Positions 7,148-9,029 of a stretch of DNA of 9,029 bases are shown piece by piece. The notes under the pieces are model-generated. The model did not search any database and was not told the DNA's origin. It saw only the letters and a list, made by a program, of their open reading frames with translations. A program made the position numbers and the translations under genes. This DNA is from an uncultured Porphyromonadaceae bacterium (GTDB lineage: Bacteria; Bacteroidota; Bacteroidia; Bacteroidales; Muribaculaceae). The stretch covers positions 1 to 9,029 of the forward strand of contig CAMWOD010000024.1 of the NCBI GenBank assembly GCA_947175715.1, written 5' to 3'. The stretch's first letter is position 1. Every line of letters begins with the position of its first letter.

Positions 7148-8692
7148 TTAGCCGAGCTTGCGGAGCAAGGTGTTGATGCTCACGCGGTCGTGGATGAGGC
7201 GATGCAGGTCGGCTATGTTGACGCGTGTCTGCTCCATTGAGTCGCGTTCGCGCAGTGTCACGGTATTGTCCTCAAGAGTCTGGTGGTCAACGGTGATGCA
7301 GAAGGGGGTGCCTACAGCATCCTGGCGGCGATAGCGCTTGCCGATTGAGTCTTTTTCGTCGTAATGAGTGGCGAAGTCAAATTTGAGGTCATTGACAATT
7401 TCGCGGGCTTTTTCGGGAAGACCATCCTTACGCACCAGGGGCATAACTGCGCACTTTACAGGAGCGAGGGGAGCAGGGAGGTGGAGCACTACGCGGGTTT
7501 CGCCATTTTCGAGAGCCTGCTCCTCATAGCTTGAGCAAAGTACGCTCAGGAACATGCGGTCAACGCCGATTGAGGTCTCGATGACGTAGGGTGTATAGCT
7601 CTCGTTGAGCTCGGGGTCGAAATACTGTATCTTCTTGCCTGAGAATTTCTCATGTTGCGACAGGTCGAAGTTGGTGCGTGAGTGGATTCCCTCTACCTCT
7701 TTGAATCCGAAAGGCATCTCAAACTCGATGTCGGTGGCGGCGTTGGCGTAGTGGGCCAGCTTCTCGTGGTCGTGGTAGCGATACTTCTGATCACCCAGAC
7801 CAAGGGCTTTGTGCCACTTCAGGCGCCACTCCTTCCACTGTGTGAACCATTTGAGCTCCTCGCCGGGACGAACGAAGAATTGCATCTCCATCTGCTCGAA
7901 CTCGCGCATGCGGAAAATGAATTGGCGAGCTACAATCTCGTTGCGGAATGCCTTGCCTATCTGAGCTATACCGAACGGGATGCGCATGCGGCCGGTCTTC
8001 TGCACGTTGAGGTAGTTGACGAAGATACCCTGGGCAGTCTCGGGGCGTAGGTACACGGTCATAGCGCCGTCGGCTGTAGAGCCCATCTCGGTTTTGAACA
8101 TGAGGTTGAACTGGCGCACCTCGGTCCAGTTTTTGGTGCCTGAGATGGGGCACACGATCTCCTGGTCGAGTATGATCTGGCGCAGCTCATTGAGGTCATT
8201 GTCGTTCATGGCCTTGGCAAAACGCTCGTGGAGTGCGTCACGACGAGCCTGACGCTCAAGTACTCTGGGGTTGGTGGCGCGGAATTGGGCTTCGTCGAAT
8301 GCGTCGCCAAATTTCTTGCGGGCTTTCTCAACCTCTTTGTTGATCTTGTCGTCCAGCTTGGCTATCTCCTCCTCGATCAGCACGTCGGCGCGGTAGCGCT
8401 TCTTCGAGTCGCGGTTGTCGATCAAGGGGTCGTTGAAGGCATCAACGTGTCCCGATGCTTTCCATATAGTGGGGTGCATGAAGATTGCTGAATCGATACC
8501 TACGATGTTCTCGTGAAGCAGTGTCATGGCGTCCCACCAGTAGCGCTTGATGTTGTTTTTGAGCTCTACGCCATTCTGGCCGTAGTCGTAAACTGCCGAC
8601 AGACCGTCGTAGATTTCGGATGATGGGAACACAAAACCGTATTCCTTGGCGTGTGAAACGATTTTTTTGAAGACGTCTTCTTGCTGTGCCAT
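7148..8692 (-). CDS. glyQS: Glycine--tRNA ligase, dimeric (eukaryote/archaea-like) type
   Basis: This intact 514-residue class II aminoacyl-tRNA synthetase charges tRNA-Gly in the cytoplasm. It is the single-chain alpha2 form, not the alpha2beta2 form. Motif 1 lies around 35-52 (YDYGQNGVELKNNIKRYW). Residues about 95-175 are a charged insertion that follows the early catalytic region. The glycine-pocket stretch YLRPETAQG is at 214-222. Motif 2 is FRNE (249-252) with the following loop to about 272. Motif 3 is GVDRMFLSVL (376-385) with the invariant Arg379. The anticodon-binding domain runs from about 405 to the end (APLAPVKCAVMPL at 407-419; RRQDAVGTPFCITVD at 455-469). The ATG at 8692 has no Shine-Dalgarno but follows an A-rich leader (AAAATCAACAAT). 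lemA and the FKBP gene follow on the same strand. The symbol glyS is also in use for this form. Confidence 0.97.
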   Translation of the reverse strand: MAQQEDVFKKIVSHAKEYGFVFPSSEIYDGLSAVYDYGQNGVELKNNIKRYWWDAMTLLHENIVGIDSAIFMHPTIWKASGHVDAFNDPLIDNRDSKKRYRADVLIEEEIAKLDDKINKEVEKARKKFGDAFDEAQFRATNPRVLERQARRDALHERFAKAMNDNDLNELRQIILDQEIVCPISGTKNWTEVRQFNLMFKTEMGSTADGAMTVYLRPETAQGIFVNYLNVQKTGRMRIPFGIAQIGKAFRNEIVARQFIFRMREFEQMEMQFFVRPGEELKWFTQWKEWRLKWHKALGLGDQKYRYHDHEKLAHYANAATDIEFEMPFGFKEVEGIHSRTNFDLSQHEKFSGKKIQYFDPELNESYTPYVIETSIGVDRMFLSVLCSSYEEQALENGETRVVLHLPAPLAPVKCAVMPLVRKDGLPEKAREIVNDLKFDFATHYDEKDSIGKRYRRQDAVGTPFCITVDHQTLEDNTVTLRERDSMEQTRVNIADLHRLIHDRVSINTLLRKLG

Positions 8693-8699
8693 ATTGTTG

Positions 8700-8763
8700 A
8701 TTTTAAGTGTTTGGCTGTTTATGTGTTTAAGTGTTTACCTGTCTAATTGTTTATCAGTTCAAG
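8700..8763. repeat. Degenerate 8-bp tandem repeat in the glyQS leader (consensus TGTTTAnn)
   Basis: On the + strand, eight consecutive octamers can be lined up: ATTTTAAG, TGTTTGGC, TGTTTATG, TGTTTAAG, TGTTTACC, TGTCTAAT, TGTTTATC, AGTTCAAG. The inner six (8708-8755) all begin TGTTT or TGTCT; the outer two match TGTTTAAG at 6 of 8 bases. In the glyQS mRNA the array reads as nnTAAACA units ending 8 nt before the ATG, giving a long A-rich, U-poor and probably unstructured leader. Such leaders can favour initiation in Bacteroidetes, which rely little on Shine-Dalgarno pairing. Confidence 0.75.
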
Positions 8764-8771
8764 GTAAAATC

Positions 8772-8783
8772 AATTCGCGAATT
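8772..8783. repeat. 12-bp perfect palindrome AATTCGCGAATT in the glyQS upstream region
   Basis: AATTCGCGAATT reads identically on both strands. It lies between the predicted promoter module (8818-8849) and the octamer array. It could be a dimeric-repressor operator or a weak hairpin, but nothing else in the window shows a second copy. Function is unassigned. Confidence 0.4.
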
Positions 8784-8817
8784 TAGCTATTTTTTTGATG
8801 AAAGTAGCGCTTTGACC

Positions 8818-8849
8818 CATAATTAGCGAAAATCGAGGGAAAATCATTG
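8818..8849 (-). promoter_or_regulatory. Predicted promoter module upstream of glyQS (copy 2 of a repeated motif)
   Basis: On the minus strand, CAATGATTTT (8849-8840), 7 nt, TTTTCGCTAATT (8832-8821) then ATG matches the block before the S41 peptidase at 26 of 32 positions with identical spacing. The -7-like part here is TAATTATG (8825-8818), one mismatch from TAnnTTTG. It begins two bases after the stop codon of the tsaC-like gene. Transcription starting near 8811 would leave a leader of about 119 nt containing the palindrome and octamer array. No better promoter match was found between the two genes. Confidence 0.4.
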
Positions 8850-8851
8850 GA

Positions 8852-9029
8852 TTAATACTGTCCTGCTCCCTGGCGTATCACTTGTGGTGCGGACGAGTCG
8901 GTGAGATCAACCACTGTCGACGGCTCGAGCATGCCGGTGCCTCCATCGACTACATAGTCAACCGACCCTGCATAGTGAAGCGCTATGGATTCGGGATCGC
9001 GTCCCTCGTCGGGAGCGTCAGGGTCGTAC
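8852..9029 (-). CDS. C-terminal end of threonylcarbamoyl-AMP synthase (TsaC/YrdC/Sua5 family), partial
   Basis: The minus strand is open from the window edge (first full codon 9028-9026) to a TAA at 8854-8852, giving the last 58 residues of a protein whose start lies outside. The peptide contains VDYVVDGGTGMLEPSTVVDL followed by a VIRQGAG ending, the hallmark C-terminus of the YrdC fold: the DGG turn, then P-S-T-V-V-D-L and V-I-R-x-G. The family makes threonylcarbamoyl-AMP from threonine, bicarbonate and ATP, the first step of t6A37 formation on ANN-decoding tRNAs. The chain ends right after the YrdC domain, so it lacks the extra C-terminal domain of long Sua5 proteins. A paralogue of the YciO type cannot be excluded without the N-terminal half. 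The glyQS gene follows 159 nt downstream on the same strand. Confidence 0.85.
   Translation of the reverse strand, partial: YDPDAPDEGRDPESIALHYAGSVDYVVDGGTGMLEPSTVVDLTDSSAPQVIRQGAGQY

Noticed and set aside
8700..8763. The octamer array as a CRISPR
   Set aside because: The units are 8 bp without spacers and there are no cas genes.
8693..8811. A T-box or other riboswitch in the glyQS leader
   Set aside because: I see no T-box sequence, specifier stem or terminator/antiterminator pair. The leader is dominated by the A-rich octamer array.

Overview
The window looks like a core chromosomal segment of a Bacteroidales bacterium. I would guess a Muribaculaceae-type gut member, though family level is inference. 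Three things point there. The upstream region of the tRNA gene carries a clear Bacteroidetes-type promoter (TTG, 20 nt, TAnnTTTG). There is an outer-membrane barrel receptor with a carboxypeptidase-regulatory-like N-terminus, typical of the phylum. Most starts lack a Shine-Dalgarno sequence and sit behind A-rich leaders instead.

Layout, left to right. A truncated tRNA-Asn(GTT) is read leftward from the left edge. A divergent intergenic region follows, with one promoter for the tRNA and one for an S41 (C-terminal processing) peptidase on the + strand. That peptidase converges with an unlinked outer-membrane beta-barrel receptor on the - strand, and a strong 12-bp hairpin lies between them as a shared terminator. 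The rest is read leftward on the - strand. In transcription order these are the C-terminal end of a threonylcarbamoyl-AMP synthase (tsaC/YrdC type, cut by the right edge), dimeric glycyl-tRNA synthetase, LemA, an FKBP-type lipoprotein isomerase, a BASS-family membrane transporter and finally the receptor. LemA and the FKBP share a TAATG overlap, so glyQS-lemA-FKBP is probably one transcription unit. A perfect 14-bp hairpin separates it from the transporter.

Functionally the right part is translation (t6A modification, glycine charging) joined to envelope proteins (LemA, periplasmic or surface FKBP). The left and centre are envelope proteolysis and outer-membrane transport. All complete genes look intact, and I see no mobile element, phage gene, CRISPR array or defence system.

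The most interesting signals are non-coding. A bipartite promoter-like module (CAATGATTTT, 7 nt, TTTTCGCTAATT) occurs twice, about 8.6 kb apart in opposite orientations. One copy precedes the S41 peptidase and the other precedes glyQS. The glyQS leader also contains a 64-bp run of degenerate 8-bp tandem repeats (TGTTTAnn) and a 12-bp perfect palindrome. I do not see convincing evidence of a wholly new multi-gene system here.
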